From contig QANT01002741.1 in the NCBI GenBank assembly GCA_003254885.1, forward strand, positions 1 to 64,000: a stretch of DNA of 64,000 nt, in the 5' to 3' direction. This DNA is from Purshia tridentata. Its lineage: Eukaryota > Streptophyta > Magnoliopsida > Rosales > Rosaceae. Positions within the stretch are counted from its first letter, which is position 1, and each line of letters starts with the position of its first letter. A program made the position numbers and the translations under genes. The notes beneath the pieces are model-generated. The model saw nothing but the letters and a program-made list of their open reading frames with translations. It made no database searches and had not been told where the DNA came from. Positions 11,009-23,126 of the stretch are shown piece after piece.

Positions 11009-11340
11009 TGAAAGCCTAGAAGGTGAGTTTTGGAAGGAAATGATGGGTTTATGATAAAGGAGAAGAGGGTTTGGGTTTTGGGGCGGTAGATTTTGATACC
11101 ATTCAGGCAGTCCAAGTCAGGAGTTTATGAAAATAAATGAAACAAGAGGAATTTATTGGATGATCCAATAGTAAAGTTTGTGACTTTATCGTACCTTTTT
11201 ATCAGACAGTGATGGAGTCTCACTTGCCATGGGCCCAAGGAAGATGTTCATTATGTTGTGAGATTGAGCAAGTTAATGATTGACTTTGGTCTTTGATTGG
11301 TCAAAATGTCAAATCAAAATGCAATGAAGCATTTCAGCTG

Positions 11341-11893
11341 CCATTAATGGCTGCTAAAATTTGATGGGTTTAAACTTTAATCCAATTTGTTCAATATATA
11401 TTGGGCCCTACAATGTGTTATGCTTGGACCCTAGTTAGGTTTGAAAAGTAAACCATAGGCCCAACTGAACCAATTTGCATGGTAATGTAAAGAAACCCCA
11501 CAATTTTCTTTTCTCACCCCCACAAAATTTTCATCTCCTAAACATTTTGAATTTGACTTTCAATTGTAGAAAAATGGAAAACCAAAATTCAAACCCAACC
11601 AGACACACCTCCTTCCCACCACCTACCCCATCACCGCTACCATTATCCACTGACGATACCTTCCTCCTCTCTTTCTCTCTCTCCCCCTCGTTCTCTTTCA
11701 CTCTCTCTCTTCCCTTTCTTCTTTCTCTTTGGCTCGGAGAAAGGGGAGGTTGTCATCATGGCTGCTAAAATGTGATGGATTTGAACCAACTTGTCCCATA
11801 TATATTGGGCCTTACAAATTGTTGTGCTTGGGTTCTAGTTAGTAAAGTGAGGAAAACATAGGCCCAATTGAACCAAATTTGCATGGGCTCAAT
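11341..11893. repeat. Diverged direct duplication in the BAG8-PHS1 spacer
   Basis: The two copies lie at about 11,341-11,487 and 11,753-11,893. Each runs: ATGGCTGCTAAAAT, a Thr/Phe-free AT stretch, AATATATATTGGGCC or CATATATATTGGGCC, a TGTGCTTGG-like segment, CATAGGCCCAA, and ends AATTTGCATGG. Point differences and small indels separate them, so the duplication is not recent. Confidence 0.6.
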
Positions 11894-12298
11894 TTATTTA
11901 TGGACTTAATATATTAGTCTGCATTGTAAAACTGTTTGCATGGTAAGTTTGCTGTGAACACGCGCAATCATACACATACTATGATAATATTAATTAATCA
12001 AACAAACTGTTGAATCGAATTACCTTAAAAATAGCTCAAAATTGATGGCCGTTGATATACTGCTGTTCGATCCGAAACGATCGCAGCACATTACTTCATA
12101 GTTACTAATTAAAAGCAAAGACGACCGACGGTGCTTTGTAGCCAGTGCAACGAAGAACCATGCAACACCTGGCCTACCAACAGTCAAACGTTGCCTTCAT
12201 CGTAATCGACAAATGAAGACGTGGCGTGTGATGTAGAAAGCAAACAAAAATTGTTGTTTACGATAGGGTTGTCCGTAGAGGGTCACTCAAATCTTAGT

Positions 12299-12306
12299 TA
12301 TATATA
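12299..12306 (+). promoter_or_regulatory. Probable TATA box of PHS1
   Basis: TATATATA lies about 175 bp upstream of the PHS1 start codon, followed by a GGGGCCC block. The spacing leaves room for a 5' UTR of about 145 bp. This is inferred from position and sequence only. Confidence 0.4.
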
Positions 12307-12478
12307 GTTGGGTGTGGGGCCCTTGATCGATCATTGAAAATGGACTTTTATTAGATTGAGCGAGAGAGAGCTCGTGAAAAGAGATAAAAAGACAGATACA
12401 GTCTCACTAATCACTATCATATTCACAAGCGAGGGTCAGTCACACACTGTGAGACTGAGAGAGATCATCATCGGAGCA

Positions 12479-15400
12479 ATGGCAGCTTCGCAATTCTCTG
12501 CAACTTGGAGTGGAGCAGAGACGACGGCTTGCAGTTACAAATCTCAGTCGCAATTGATCGATTTTGGTTCGAGAAGGAGCAAATCCAAGATGTTGTTCAC
12601 GAGGACCTTCAATCCACGGCCTCAGACTCAGAGTCAGAGGAAGTCGTCGTTGTTTTCATTTTCTGTAAAGAACGTGATCAGTGAGCCTGAGCCGAAATTG
12701 AAGGAAAAAGGTCCTTATTTTCTTCTATATTTACTCACCCCGTTCTGATCGTCGAAAAAGGTTCTCATTTTCGGTATTAAAAAAATTTTCACTTTTTTTT
12801 TTAATTTATATTTTTTGTGCTCTACTTAGAAGCTCGAAGTGGACCAAGCTCGTTCGCACCAGATTCTGAGTCCATCGCTTCAAGCATCAAATACCATGCA
12901 GAGTTCACCCCGGTGTTTTCTCCGGAGCGATTTGAGCTTCCAAAGGCTTACATTGCAACTGCACAAAGTGTTCGTGATGCACTCATTGTTAACTGGAATG
13001 CGACTTATGATTATTATGAGAAAAAGAATGCAAAGCAGGCATATTATTTGTCAATGGAGTTTCTACAGGTTAGCCATGAATTTCCTGAATTGCTTCCCTA
13101 ACCCTTATGTGTGTGGACATACGCTTCTAAAATGTATAACTTGCAAACACCTTGTTTGTTCATGATGTTCTGTTTTGTAGGGTAGAGCACTGTTAAATGC
13201 AATCGGTAACTTGGAGCTTGAAGGTGCATATGCAGAGGCTTTAAGCAAGCTCGGACACAAATTAGAAAATGTTGTTGCCCAGGTGAGGTTCTGGCTAGTC
13301 TTAACCTATCCATTAAATTTAGTTAATGGGATATTTATTGGCAATTTTTGGATAAATAAGTGACCATCATCTACTTCTATTTAATCATTTAAATTGCAAT
13401 TCTAATGAGAAAAAGGGAATGCTGAAGCTTTAGCAAGCGGCTCTCTAACTATCGGACTGAGAGAATAGATGGACCAGATTCCCAAAAACGAAATTTCTGC
13501 TAGAATAGGACTTGCATAAATAACGTCTAGAAGAAGACAATAATATACTCAATTTAATTGTGGGTACCATTTACACAAATTAGAAGTGTAAAGGAAGGAT
13601 TTTGTTTTTTTCTCTTGCGAGGTAAGAATATGTTCTTTTTCCCAACAAACTTAGATGCACTTTTTAGAGCAGTAAATGGTTCTGCCTCTCTCTCTCTCTC
13701 TCTCTCTCCATCTGTGTATTGACTGTTGATTCAGCCAATTGATCAGTTTGATGAATTACAGGAACCTGATGCTGCACTTGGAAATGGGGGTCTTGGTCGA
13801 CTTGCCTCATGCTTCTTGGACTCTTTGGCAACTTTAAATTACCCAGGATGGGGTTATGGACTTAGGTACAGGTATGGTTTATTTAAACAGAGGATTACCA
13901 AAGATGGTCAAGAAGAAGTTGCTGAGGATTGGCTTGAGGTATGCCAGCTTTCTGATCTTATCTTTTGTTTCAACCGCGTCATTGTCTGTAAAGCCTTATG
14001 ATAAATTCATTAAGTCTTTGTTGCTGACACTGGCAGATGGGTAATCCCTGGGAGATCGTGAGAAATGATGTCTCATATCCTGTAAAATTTTTCGGCAAGG
14101 TTGTTTCTGGATCAGATGGAAAAAGAAATTGGGTTGGAGGAGAAGACATACAGGCTGTTGCTTATGATGTTCCAATACCAGGATACAAAACAAAAACCAC
14201 AATCAACTTGCGGCTTTGGTCAACGAAAGCTCCATCACGGGATTTTGATTTATATGCTTTTAATTCTGGGGAGCACACAAATGCATCTGAAGCCTTAGCA
14301 AATGCTGAAAAGGTCAGTACATTGTTTGTGCCTTTTGAACTGTTAATCATATACACGTGTGACATGCATCACTCTCTACCTACTATGGATATCCCTACTT
14401 ACTATTGGTTGCTTGCTTTAAAATGATTCTTTCTTTATGTTGCTATTTTACCCACATATTGTTCAATTGGTAAAAATAGAATTTGTATAATGCTTAACAG
14501 ATTTGCTATGTACTTTATCCCGGGGATGAATCAATTGAGGGCAAGATACTTCGTTTGAAGCAACAATATACTTTATGTTCTGCTTCTCTCCAAGATATTG
14601 TTGCACGTTTTGAGAGGAGATCTGGACGAGATATCAGATGGGAAGAGTTCCCAGAGAAGGTTGCAGTGCAGATGAATGATACTCATCCAACTCTCTGCAT
14701 TCCAGAATTGATGAGAACTTTGGTTGATTTGAAGGGTTTGAGCTGGAAAGAGGCCTGGAATATTACTCAAAGGTAACACCTTTTGGCTGTTTTATGGGCA
14801 AGTGACTATGCTCGTTACTAGTGGAGAGCATCTTTTTCCTTTTCTTCCCTGGTTGTTATTAGGTGGTTACTTAGTTGTGGTGTCACATTTGTTAATCAGG
14901 ATCAGTGAGAAGTAATACAGATACACACATTCATTCATATATAAATGCATATAAACAAAAAATATACATACACACATTTGTATTACCTTTTTTATGACTA
15001 TAGCAATTTAGCAAATATGTTTTTCTTTTTCCTGTTTGCACTGTGTCCAGCTCTATCCATTTCCTTATTGGTTACCATCTACATTTAGTAGTCTGGAATT
15101 TGGTTTATTTATATGCTTTAGTTGGTCTAACCACCTTGTATTTTTCACCTTTATCAATCTACATTAAAGCAGTAAATTGTTTTTTCCTGCGTGCTAGAAC
15201 GGTCGCATATACAAACCATACTGTTCTACCTGAGGCATTGGAAAAATGGAGTTTAGAACTCATGCAGAAACTGCTTCCTCGGCATGTTGAGATTATAGAA
15301 ATGATAGATGAGGAGGTAACTATATACTTAATTAAACCCTGCTTTCCTCCGGAGTTTTTAAGTTTACTTTATTTCTTAAGGTTGTATATTATACAGCTCA

Positions 15401-18400
15401 TTCGCACTGTAATTTCGGAGCATGGTACAGCTGATAAGGATTTATTAGAGAAGAAACTGAAGGAGATGAGAATATTCGAAAATGTTGATTTGCCTGCTGC
15501 ATTTGCGGATTTATTTGTTAAACCCAAAAAGAGCTCCACTATTGGTACCAGTAAAAAACTTGAGGATTTAGAAGAGGATAGTGAACCTATTGATGAAGAA
15601 AATGGACCTCAGAATAGAGGCAAACAGGAAAAGAAAAAGGTGGTGCCAGAACCACCAAAGTTAGTTCGTATGGCAAACCTCTGTGTTGTGGGTGGTCATG
15701 CAGTAAATGGTGTTGCTGAGATACATAGTGATATAGTAAAAGATGAAGTATTCAGTGGATTTTATAAGGTAAGCCTAGACTATTTTAATAAAGATGAGGC
15801 TCTTTTAATCTGCGAAATGCTCTTACCATTGATCTCTACCCTATAATTTGGCAGTTGTGGCCTAAGAAATTTCAGAACAAAACAAATGGGGTGACACCAA
15901 GAAGATGGATTTGCTTCTGCAATCCCAATTTGAGTAACATTATAACCAAGTGGATTGGCACAGAAGACTGGGTCTTGAATACTGAAAAACTGGCCGAATT
16001 ACGAAAGGTAAAATTTCACAACAATGATCGATTGAGAGTTTATGTTTACTTTTATATGAGTTGTTATGTACGTATGTTATAGTTTTCTATGTGATGTACC
16101 TATGTTATAGTTTTTAACTTACTGGAGCTATTTGATTGTTAATAGTTTGCAGATGATGTTGATCTTCAAATAGAATGGAGGGAAGCTAAAAGGAACAACA
16201 AGTTGAAAGTTGTGTCATTGATCAAAGAAAGAACAGGATTTTCTGTCAGCCCTGATGCAATGTTTGATATCCAGGTAATTTCCTTGCATTCAAATTTATT
16301 TCTTGGTATGTTTTTAAGTGCTGAAGACCGGAGATCTAAACAATATTTTAGCATCAGACAAGGGTGAAAATAACTGTTATATGGAAGGGAAAAGTAAGTC
16401 ATGTTCAATTCCTTGGGTATACAGATGGGTTGTTATGGTAAGTATTCAAGAAGAATTTGTGGTTGAATTCCATTAGCTCATGGCTGATGCCCTTGGTATG
16501 GGTCTAAATGATCAATCAAATGTGTCTTAAACCTATAGAGGCTTGTATAACATAGCAGTAGGCCTGCCAAATTTGTGCATGGCTGGTGGTTTATTCTCTA
16601 CACATTATTTGCTTATGTTTTTTTTCATGCCTCAATCAAAGTTTCCTTTAGAGACCTGTAAAGCAAAATGATTGTTTTCAGGTGAAGCGCATTCATGAAT
16701 ACAAGAGACAACTTATGAATATTTTAGGAATTGTTTACCGCTACAAGAAAATGAAAGAAATGAGTGCTTCAGAAAGGAAAGAAAAGTTTGTTCCACGTGT
16801 CTGTATATTTGGAGGAAAAGCATTTTCTACGTATGTGCAAGCCAAGAGAATTGTGAAATTTATCACAGATGTTGGGGATACTGTAAATCACGATCCTAGT
16901 ATAGGTGATCTACTGAAGGTATGGATATGTTTTATGCTATACCTTACTGATGAATCTTGTTATGTGTCCACAATTTTTTATGTTAACAACTTGACAAACA
17001 TTTTCCCCCCTACCCAGTACTTGGACACTTTAGGGATTTGTTATTTCATAATTTAACCTTTGCTTTGGGTATTAGTTACTACTTAATAGGCAGTGATAAA
17101 TGTGTGATATTATTATGGAATAACGAGTAGAAATAATTGATTTTTCATATAGTATTGTCTTACGGTTGATATAAGTTGGTTTAATGAAAGAACTGAAATT
17201 TTTTCTTTATATGTGTATTTTGATATTCTATGAGTAACTTTGCATTACTGACCTACTAGATTATATTATTTACTGTCATCTTAGGTTATCTTTGTCCCTG
17301 ATTACAATGTCAGTGTTGCTGAATTGCTAATTCCCGCAAGTGAGCTCTCACAGCACATCAGGTAATTCAATTTCATTCTTAACATGATTTATTTTCAATT
17401 TTCTGTTGGCCGCATAATTTTTCTGTCTGCGTGTGATAAATGGAGAAGCAAAACCAGGAATTGGTTTTAAACTTTTAGGCATCATTATAGTGTAGTCCAA
17501 TCTGAACTGATTTTGGTTAGGCATCATTATAGTGTAGTCCAATCTGAACTGGAGTTTTGGAATATAATTGGTGCTTTGGAAAATGGGTTTGGGTTTGTGA
17601 GACAATAGAAAGAGTTCTAGCTCTGACTGTCACTACCGCAACCCCTATGGGGCCTGCCTTTTTAATTTATTTCTTTGTAGTACTGCTGGAATGGAGGCCA
17701 GTGGAACCAGCAACATGAAGTTTGCAATGAATGGCTGCATCCTAATTGGGACTCTGGATGGGGCCAATGTTGAAATAAGACAAGAGGTTGGAGCAAACAA
17801 CTTTTTCCTCTTTGGTGCTAAAGCTCATGAGATAGCTGGGCTGAGAAAAGAACGACTTGAGGGGAAGGTTTGTCTTGATAACCAACTGTTACTTTTGTTT
17901 CAGTGTTTTGGAACTAATCTAGTGCCAAATGTTTCTGCCTTGGAATTTTATCATGAGGAGTGTAATTCTGGTTCGCCAATAAATTACATGGCAGCAATTA
18001 TATCTCTATTTTTTTTTTAATGATAAAATAATTCAATAGAGGGGGCAGATAATCATTTCTTTCTCCTTTTAATTCTTATCTCGTGGTTTTGACCTAGCAT
18101 TTCTTGATGCAGTTTGTTCCAGACCCACGTTTTGAAGAAGTCAAGGAATTTGTCAAAAGTGGTGTTTTTGGGTCTCACAAGTATGATGACCTGTTGGGAT
18201 CCTTGGAAGGAAATGAAGGATTTGGCCGTGGAGACTATTTTCTTGTGGGCAAAGACTTCCCCAGTTACATAGATTGCCAAGAGAAGGTTGATGAGTTGTA
18301 TCAGGACCAAAAGGTGAGTCACGTTACATGTTTCCTTGGTATAGAATAATTGATACATTGCGGGCATGCATTACTCTGCTTAATTTCTTAAATCCTATTT

Positions 18401-18647
18401 GTGAGTCTGCATTCATTTGTGAATCTATCTGATTCTCAAATCCTATTGATCCATTTACAACTTGTTACTTTAGCCACAAGCAGTGTTTTGTGTTACTTTT
18501 GCCTAATGTTTATAATTGTGTTTGGGGCAGAAATGGACCAGAATGTCGATCCTTAATACAGCAGGCTCATACAAGTTTAGCAGTGACAGAACCATTCGTG
18601 AATATGCTAAAGACATATGGAACATTAAACCTGCCAAAATACCATAG
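12479..18647 (+). CDS. PHS1: Plastidial alpha-1,4-glucan phosphorylase, L isoform
   Basis: Fifteen exons: 12479-12710, 12830-13068, 13181-13282, 13762-13938, 14037-14312, 14501-14772, 15198-15315, 15397-15768, 15855-16007, 16146-16274, 16682-16918, 17285-17361, 17681-17867, 18113-18313 and 18531-18647. The sum is 2,889 nt, or 962 residues, normal for the plastid type. The enzyme reversibly transfers glucose between alpha-glucans and glucose-1-phosphate using PLP. The Ser/Arg-rich N-terminus is a transit peptide. [20 protein letters not shown] and [18 protein letters not shown] are family signatures. The PLP lysine is about Lys808 in [14 protein letters not shown]. Exon 8 encodes the charged insert that marks the L isoform ([17 protein letters not shown] and KQEKKKVV), inserted before the [20 protein letters not shown] block. 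All introns are GT-AG. From memory the Arabidopsis orthologue is At3g29320, next to BAG8 as here. Confidence 0.96.
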
Positions 18648-18710
18648 AAGCATGTTCTTGTAAGCAGAGATGGTCATACTTCGTGGTTGTGATGATCCTC
18701 GGCTTTTGGT

Positions 18711-18868
18711 TGTATGTAAAAGGTAAATGCTGGGAAATGGAATAAAGGGTAGCTTTTGGTTGCTACATTACTATCTTGTACTCTCTCATATGTAAAGGTA
18801 AATGCTGGGAAATGGAATAAAGGCTAACTTTTGGTTACTACACTACTCTCTCTCTCTCTCTCGTATGA
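18711..18868 (+). repeat. Tandem duplication in PHS1 3' UTR
   Basis: Two adjacent copies of about 78 bp share GTAAATGCTGGGAAATGGAA followed by TAAAGG, and then GCTTTTGGTTGCTACA or ACTTTTGGTTACTACA. Each copy carries an AATAAA signal. The second copy ends in a (CT)n tract. The duplication lies 60-220 bp past the stop codon. Confidence 0.75.
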
Positions 18869-20601
18869 AATTAAAGATCTACATTCTTCAATCATGTATT
18901 TTTTTTTTTTTTTGCGGTTCATCAAGGAAAATGAAAATAAAAAAGAAATCGAACACACACAGGACACATATAATATGCAACAAACATCAGAGACAAAACA
19001 GAGAAAAGTAGATACAAGAGTTTCAATTCAGCAGGTGAAGCATGCCTCGCCTTGCCTTACACACTCTTTGACCAAAGCAGCTCTTAATTTTTCTGCAACA
19101 TAAGAACGCATGGTATATCGCATTAGTCAAACAAGCTTACCCTTGGTACATGATATGTGCACTTAAAATAAAATAAAAATATAGCTCTCAAACAAGTGAT
19201 GGAAATAGGAAAACGAACATGGGTATCAAAACTTTGGGCCGGCTATGGGCTAAGGAATATGGACTTTCTGTTTTGGGGCTATAGGTGACTGTGTTGCCTT
19301 AGCTTGGTTTGTGTCTTATGGTGTGGTGCACAGTCCACTATTTACTTGATGGGTCTGGTTATAAGGTTTGAAAGCCCATTTGAATGACTGCCTGTCTTTA
19401 TGATTTTGAACTCCGACTCTTTTCCTGCAAGCACACACATAGTTAGATCTTGCTTTTGCACTATTGTATTGGGTTTTGTAAAATGTATATAATTGTGGCA
19501 ACTGGCAAGGAGAGCCACAGAGGTTCATTCCATTAATGTTGTCTTGTGGCACATCTCAAAAAGATTTTTAGTAGGCAATGCAAGCACATGGCCAGACCAC
19601 AGATTCAAGTGATCGCATCTACGCTCACATACTCACATGACATACTCACATGATATTCATTGGTGTGGCACAAATTACTTTGTATATTCAATCCTCTGTG
19701 TGTGTGTGTGTTGTGGGGGGGTCGGGCGGCCAATTTACTCCTCATGAACCACCTAATGTACATCAATCAAAAGCTAAGCCCATATCTGAATTCCAAATTT
19801 GCAACGCAAACTGAGGGAAAACATGTTACTCTTAATTAAAGTAATATCCCTAAACTTGGAGGACTTTTCCATAACAGTCTGATATTGGGGTTTCTTGCTT
19901 TCCTGAGTTTCAGTGGCACAAAACCTGCGGCAAGCTTGTAAACTGAAGTCCTTAACGCTTGGCCAGTTGGGTCATCTGGCATTGTAACTAGATATTTGAG
20001 CTTAGAATGTACTTTAAAATCTGCAGCTGGACTGTTTTCTTTTGGGTCAAGGCAAAGCTACCTCTAGCCACTTGCAAAAGAAGATTGATACATAGAGGGA
20101 AAGAAGTAGACAATACGTATGTATTATCCTACATGTTAAACAAGAGCAAGAAAACAATAAAAGATATAATGTGATGTTTTGTCAGGTTGGCAGGTGACTC
20201 TCATAATCATGGTCGGCTTGGATGCCATCTTTTGGGCACTATTTAGTTGTTTCCCAAGATAGGTGGTTCCGTTTACACTTTTCTTCAGTTAAACGCAAAG
20301 CAATAGAAAAGAGAGTAATAGTACTGCTTATCTGTTGTTCTTATTGATAGTTTTGGAAGTGAACTACATTTCAAATGGACAAAAATTTCATATTACGGTA
20401 ATGAGTTCCAAAAATGTATCAGTAAGCTACAATCTTGCAACTATATGAATATGTTTCCAGATGAAAAAGAAAAATCCAGAAAGTGGGACAAAAATAATCT
20501 GGACTGCCACCTATAAGCCATAAGCAGCAGATGGAAGTTTTACTTCTCTAGTTATCCTAACAAACACCGCAAGAAACTTCAAAGGAGCCATGAATGGTAC
20601 A
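18869..20601. other. Intergenic, convergent PHS1 and C2H2 gene
   Basis: AT-rich sequence with no gene I can support. It holds a poly-T run near 18,900, a short (TG)n tract near 19,696-19,710 and a G-rich stretch near 19,713-19,728. The part adjoining 20,601 is the 3' UTR of the zinc-finger gene. Confidence 0.5.
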
Positions 20602-22329
20602 CTAGTTAGGGACCAGACGCACCAGCAGCTCATGCTTCTGTTCATTTCCAACCCACCATGACTTGAATTCAGCATCACCATTCTCTTCCTCAAGTTTAAC
20701 TGGGTGAGTAAGATCAAATGCATCACAGATATCAGAAAGCTGTTTCTTCAGTACTCTGGTCTGTTCTGCTCCCGTCTCATAGTCTTTACCAAAATGAAAC
20801 CTCTTGTGACCACCCAAAGCTTGGCCTGATGCAAAAACCTTTAAGCAGATATTGCACACGTAACCCTTACTCTCACAACCTGTCTTAGTTACACTTCCCA
20901 TCTCCTGCTCCACTGAATTATCAAAGCATTCAAGCTTGGCAGGCTCGGAAGTATCCTCAATCTTACAGAACTCGTTAATCAGGACTTCATCTTCCCAGTC
21001 CTCAATCTTCACCATGGAGCAGTTATTAGTTGTTTTATGAACTCTTTGGTGACCACCAAGTGCCTGATAAGAGCGGAAAACCTTGTTACATGTCCTGCAC
21101 TTGTGTTCTCTTTTCTTCTTAGAATCAGCAAAGATATCAGATTCAGTAGCATCATAGATCATGTTGTTGCCAGAATCACAAGCCTTAAACCTGGCTTTCT
21201 TGTTCAAACCAGACTTCATGGATCCCAATTCAGCTACATCCAATTCTACTGCCTCTCTAATATCCACATCCAATTCCATGTCACCAGGACACTCCTTCTC
21301 AACCTCAGCATCAAAGACCACAAGTGCAGATTCCTCACCCAGTTTAGGCATCTTGCATTCTGCACCCTTGTAAAACCAGTCAATGGGAACTTCCAATTTC
21401 ACAATCTTTTCCTCATCACTTGCAATCCCAGATTCATTTTCACCAAGTTCAGAAATTTTCTTCTCATTATAGGCCTTCTTACACTCTGAAGCACAATTAG
21501 CTAACTTCTCCATCTTTGCCTTACTGATCTGGAAAGACCCAGCATCATCACCAAAAACATAAATGCCATCCTCATTGTCCACAATTGGCTTCTTTTGACT
21601 TGGTGATTTAACTTCTAAAGACAAAGAATTGTTATCTGAGGACCCAGTTACTGAACTATTTCGATCCCAATTGCCTCTATCTCTGGAGAGCATCACCAAG
21701 CAAATAGCCGCCTCCACTACTTCTTGCTCATATTCAGTCACACATTTAGATTCATTCAATTCAGAAAAAGAAGAAGTTGGAGTACTCTTGTACCTCAATC
21801 TTCTCGATCTTTTCTTCCTGACCATCCCCATAGTCTCACTGCTGTATTGGGTGTCCACAAAAAGCTTCTGGCTTGAAATGTCCTCTGATTCATCGGAGGT
21901 CCTAAATCTTTTTGAGTGACTACTCGTATGAGCAGTTAGAGCTCTCATTGACTCAAACCCTTCACCACAATCTTTGCAGCACTGAATCTCTTTCCTTTGT
22001 CTGCCTGAGTGGTGTCTCATGTGACCAAACAAAGCTCTCATGGAATCAAACCCTTTGCCACATACCTTGCAGACCTTATCTTCCTCTGAAGCTTCAACCT
22101 TGGAGCCTGAAAATTTCCAAGACTTTTTGGGGTTGACTCTTAGGCCATAACCAGCATTCTCATCATCACCGTCAGAATCCATGTTGCTCATCTTGAGCTT
22201 TTTCTCTGTTTTGTTGGCCGAATTCTTTGCTATGTGACACCTCATGTGACCTCCCAAGACCTTGCCGCTCAAGAAACTCTTGTTGCAGAGCTTGCACATG
22301 TGCCCTTTTTCTTGATGCTTGTCCATCAT
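20602..22329 (-). CDS. C2H2 zinc-finger protein, five fingers, ZAT-like
   Basis: A single-exon CDS. The open frame begins at 22,359, but MMDKHQEKGHMCKLC, starting at 22,329, is the more likely start because it matches how ZAT-type proteins begin; the product would then be 575 residues. Five C2H2 fingers are visible: CKLCNKSFLSGKVLGGHMRC near the N-terminus; CKVCGKGFDSMRALFGH; CKDCGEGFESMRALTAH; CRTCNKVFRSYQALGGH; and CNICLKVFASGQALGGH. The last two carry the plant QALGGH helix. Near the C-terminus AFDLTHPVKLEEE occupies the place of the EAR repression motif (usual DLNLPAP) but is degenerate. It is probably a nuclear transcription regulator. A 5' UTR intron is likely (about 22,400-22,530). Its neighbour upstream is the ELM2-SANT gene. 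Confidence 0.9.
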   Translation of the reverse strand: MMDKHQEKGHMCKLCNKSFLSGKVLGGHMRCHIAKNSANKTEKKLKMSNMDSDGDDENAGYGLRVNPKKSWKFSGSKVEASEEDKVCKVCGKGFDSMRALFGHMRHHSGRQRKEIQCCKDCGEGFESMRALTAHTSSHSKRFRTSDESEDISSQKLFVDTQYSSETMGMVRKKRSRRLRYKSTPTSSFSELNESKCVTEYEQEVVEAAICLVMLSRDRGNWDRNSSVTGSSDNNSLSLEVKSPSQKKPIVDNEDGIYVFGDDAGSFQISKAKMEKLANCASECKKAYNEKKISELGENESGIASDEEKIVKLEVPIDWFYKGAECKMPKLGEESALVVFDAEVEKECPGDMELDVDIREAVELDVAELGSMKSGLNKKARFKACDSGNNMIYDATESDIFADSKKKREHKCRTCNKVFRSYQALGGHQRVHKTTNNCSMVKIEDWEDEVLINEFCKIEDTSEPAKLECFDNSVEQEMGSVTKTGCESKGYVCNICLKVFASGQALGGHKRFHFGKDYETGAEQTRVLKKQLSDICDAFDLTHPVKLEEENGDAEFKSWWVGNEQKHELLVRLVPN

Positions 22330-22798
22330 ATCATTAGCCAACCGAAAGGAAACAAACAAAGAAACCCAGATCCCAAAACCAAGCAGAAGCCCAATTCCCC
22401 TAGAAAGTTAAAATCTTTGCTCCACATTCCAGGAAAACAAACAGGAAAAAAAAGAAAGAAGAAGCAACAGAATGTGCAAGAAACAGAGGATTAACAAGAA
22501 CCCAGATCAGAGACGACCAAGGAGTAGGACTTACTAAGACCCCGATCACGAAGTTCTTTTGCTTTCAAAGTGATCGAAGAAGAAACCCAATTGGGGTTTA
22601 AGTGTATTACAGTATTTGTGGTCAAGAACAAGATCTGGGTCCCCAAGGAACCCCCTAGTCACTCAACCGTGAAATATATATGTACAGCAGTACAGGCAAG
22701 CAAAGAAGGAATATATCTAACTGAAAAACATGGGCTCTGTAGTGTGACCACTGTTTTTGCCAGTAGGGGGCAAGAATTGACACGACGAAAGAATTAAA

Positions 22799-22822
22799 AG
22801 AGTGAGTGAGTGAGTGAGTGAG
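22799..22822. repeat. (GAGT)n microsatellite
   Basis: Six near-perfect GAGT units lie in the leader or promoter region of the minus-strand zinc-finger gene. A length polymorphism is possible. Confidence 0.85.
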
Positions 22823-23126
22823 ACGATCGCTTTCTCTCACTAAAAAACTTTCTCTTCCTAATGCTATGCCATATTTGGATTGTAGAAAAATTTTAAAAAT
22901 CCCCTTTTTTATTTTTTATTTTTTTAGCCAACAAAGAATAGAAATCCTTGCATGAAAGCAAAGCTATAATCCCACTTCCTAGTGTACATGAAGCTACCAA
23001 CTTGCTAGCATAATACTCTCATTTCGGCATTCTGTAGTTATGTCAAGATATGTGCCAATTGTAGTAACCAAAATTTGACAGGGACCTCTACCAGAAAAGT
23101 GACCCAAATACCTGAAAATAAAAATA

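Larger units (their letters stand above)
11009..12478. other. Intergenic between divergent BAG8 and PHS1
   Basis: This spacer holds the promoters of both genes. It contains a diverged direct duplication (about 11,341-11,487 and 11,753-11,893), each copy with an ATATATATTGGGCC core. Between them is a pyrimidine-rich tract (11,600-11,735) that gives a spurious short ORF. I see no additional gene. Confidence 0.5.

Noticed and set aside
11475-11768. 97-residue ORF in the BAG8-PHS1 spacer
   Set aside because: It is Pro/Ser/Leu low-complexity sequence arising from a pyrimidine-rich tract between two promoter duplicates; no family resemblance.
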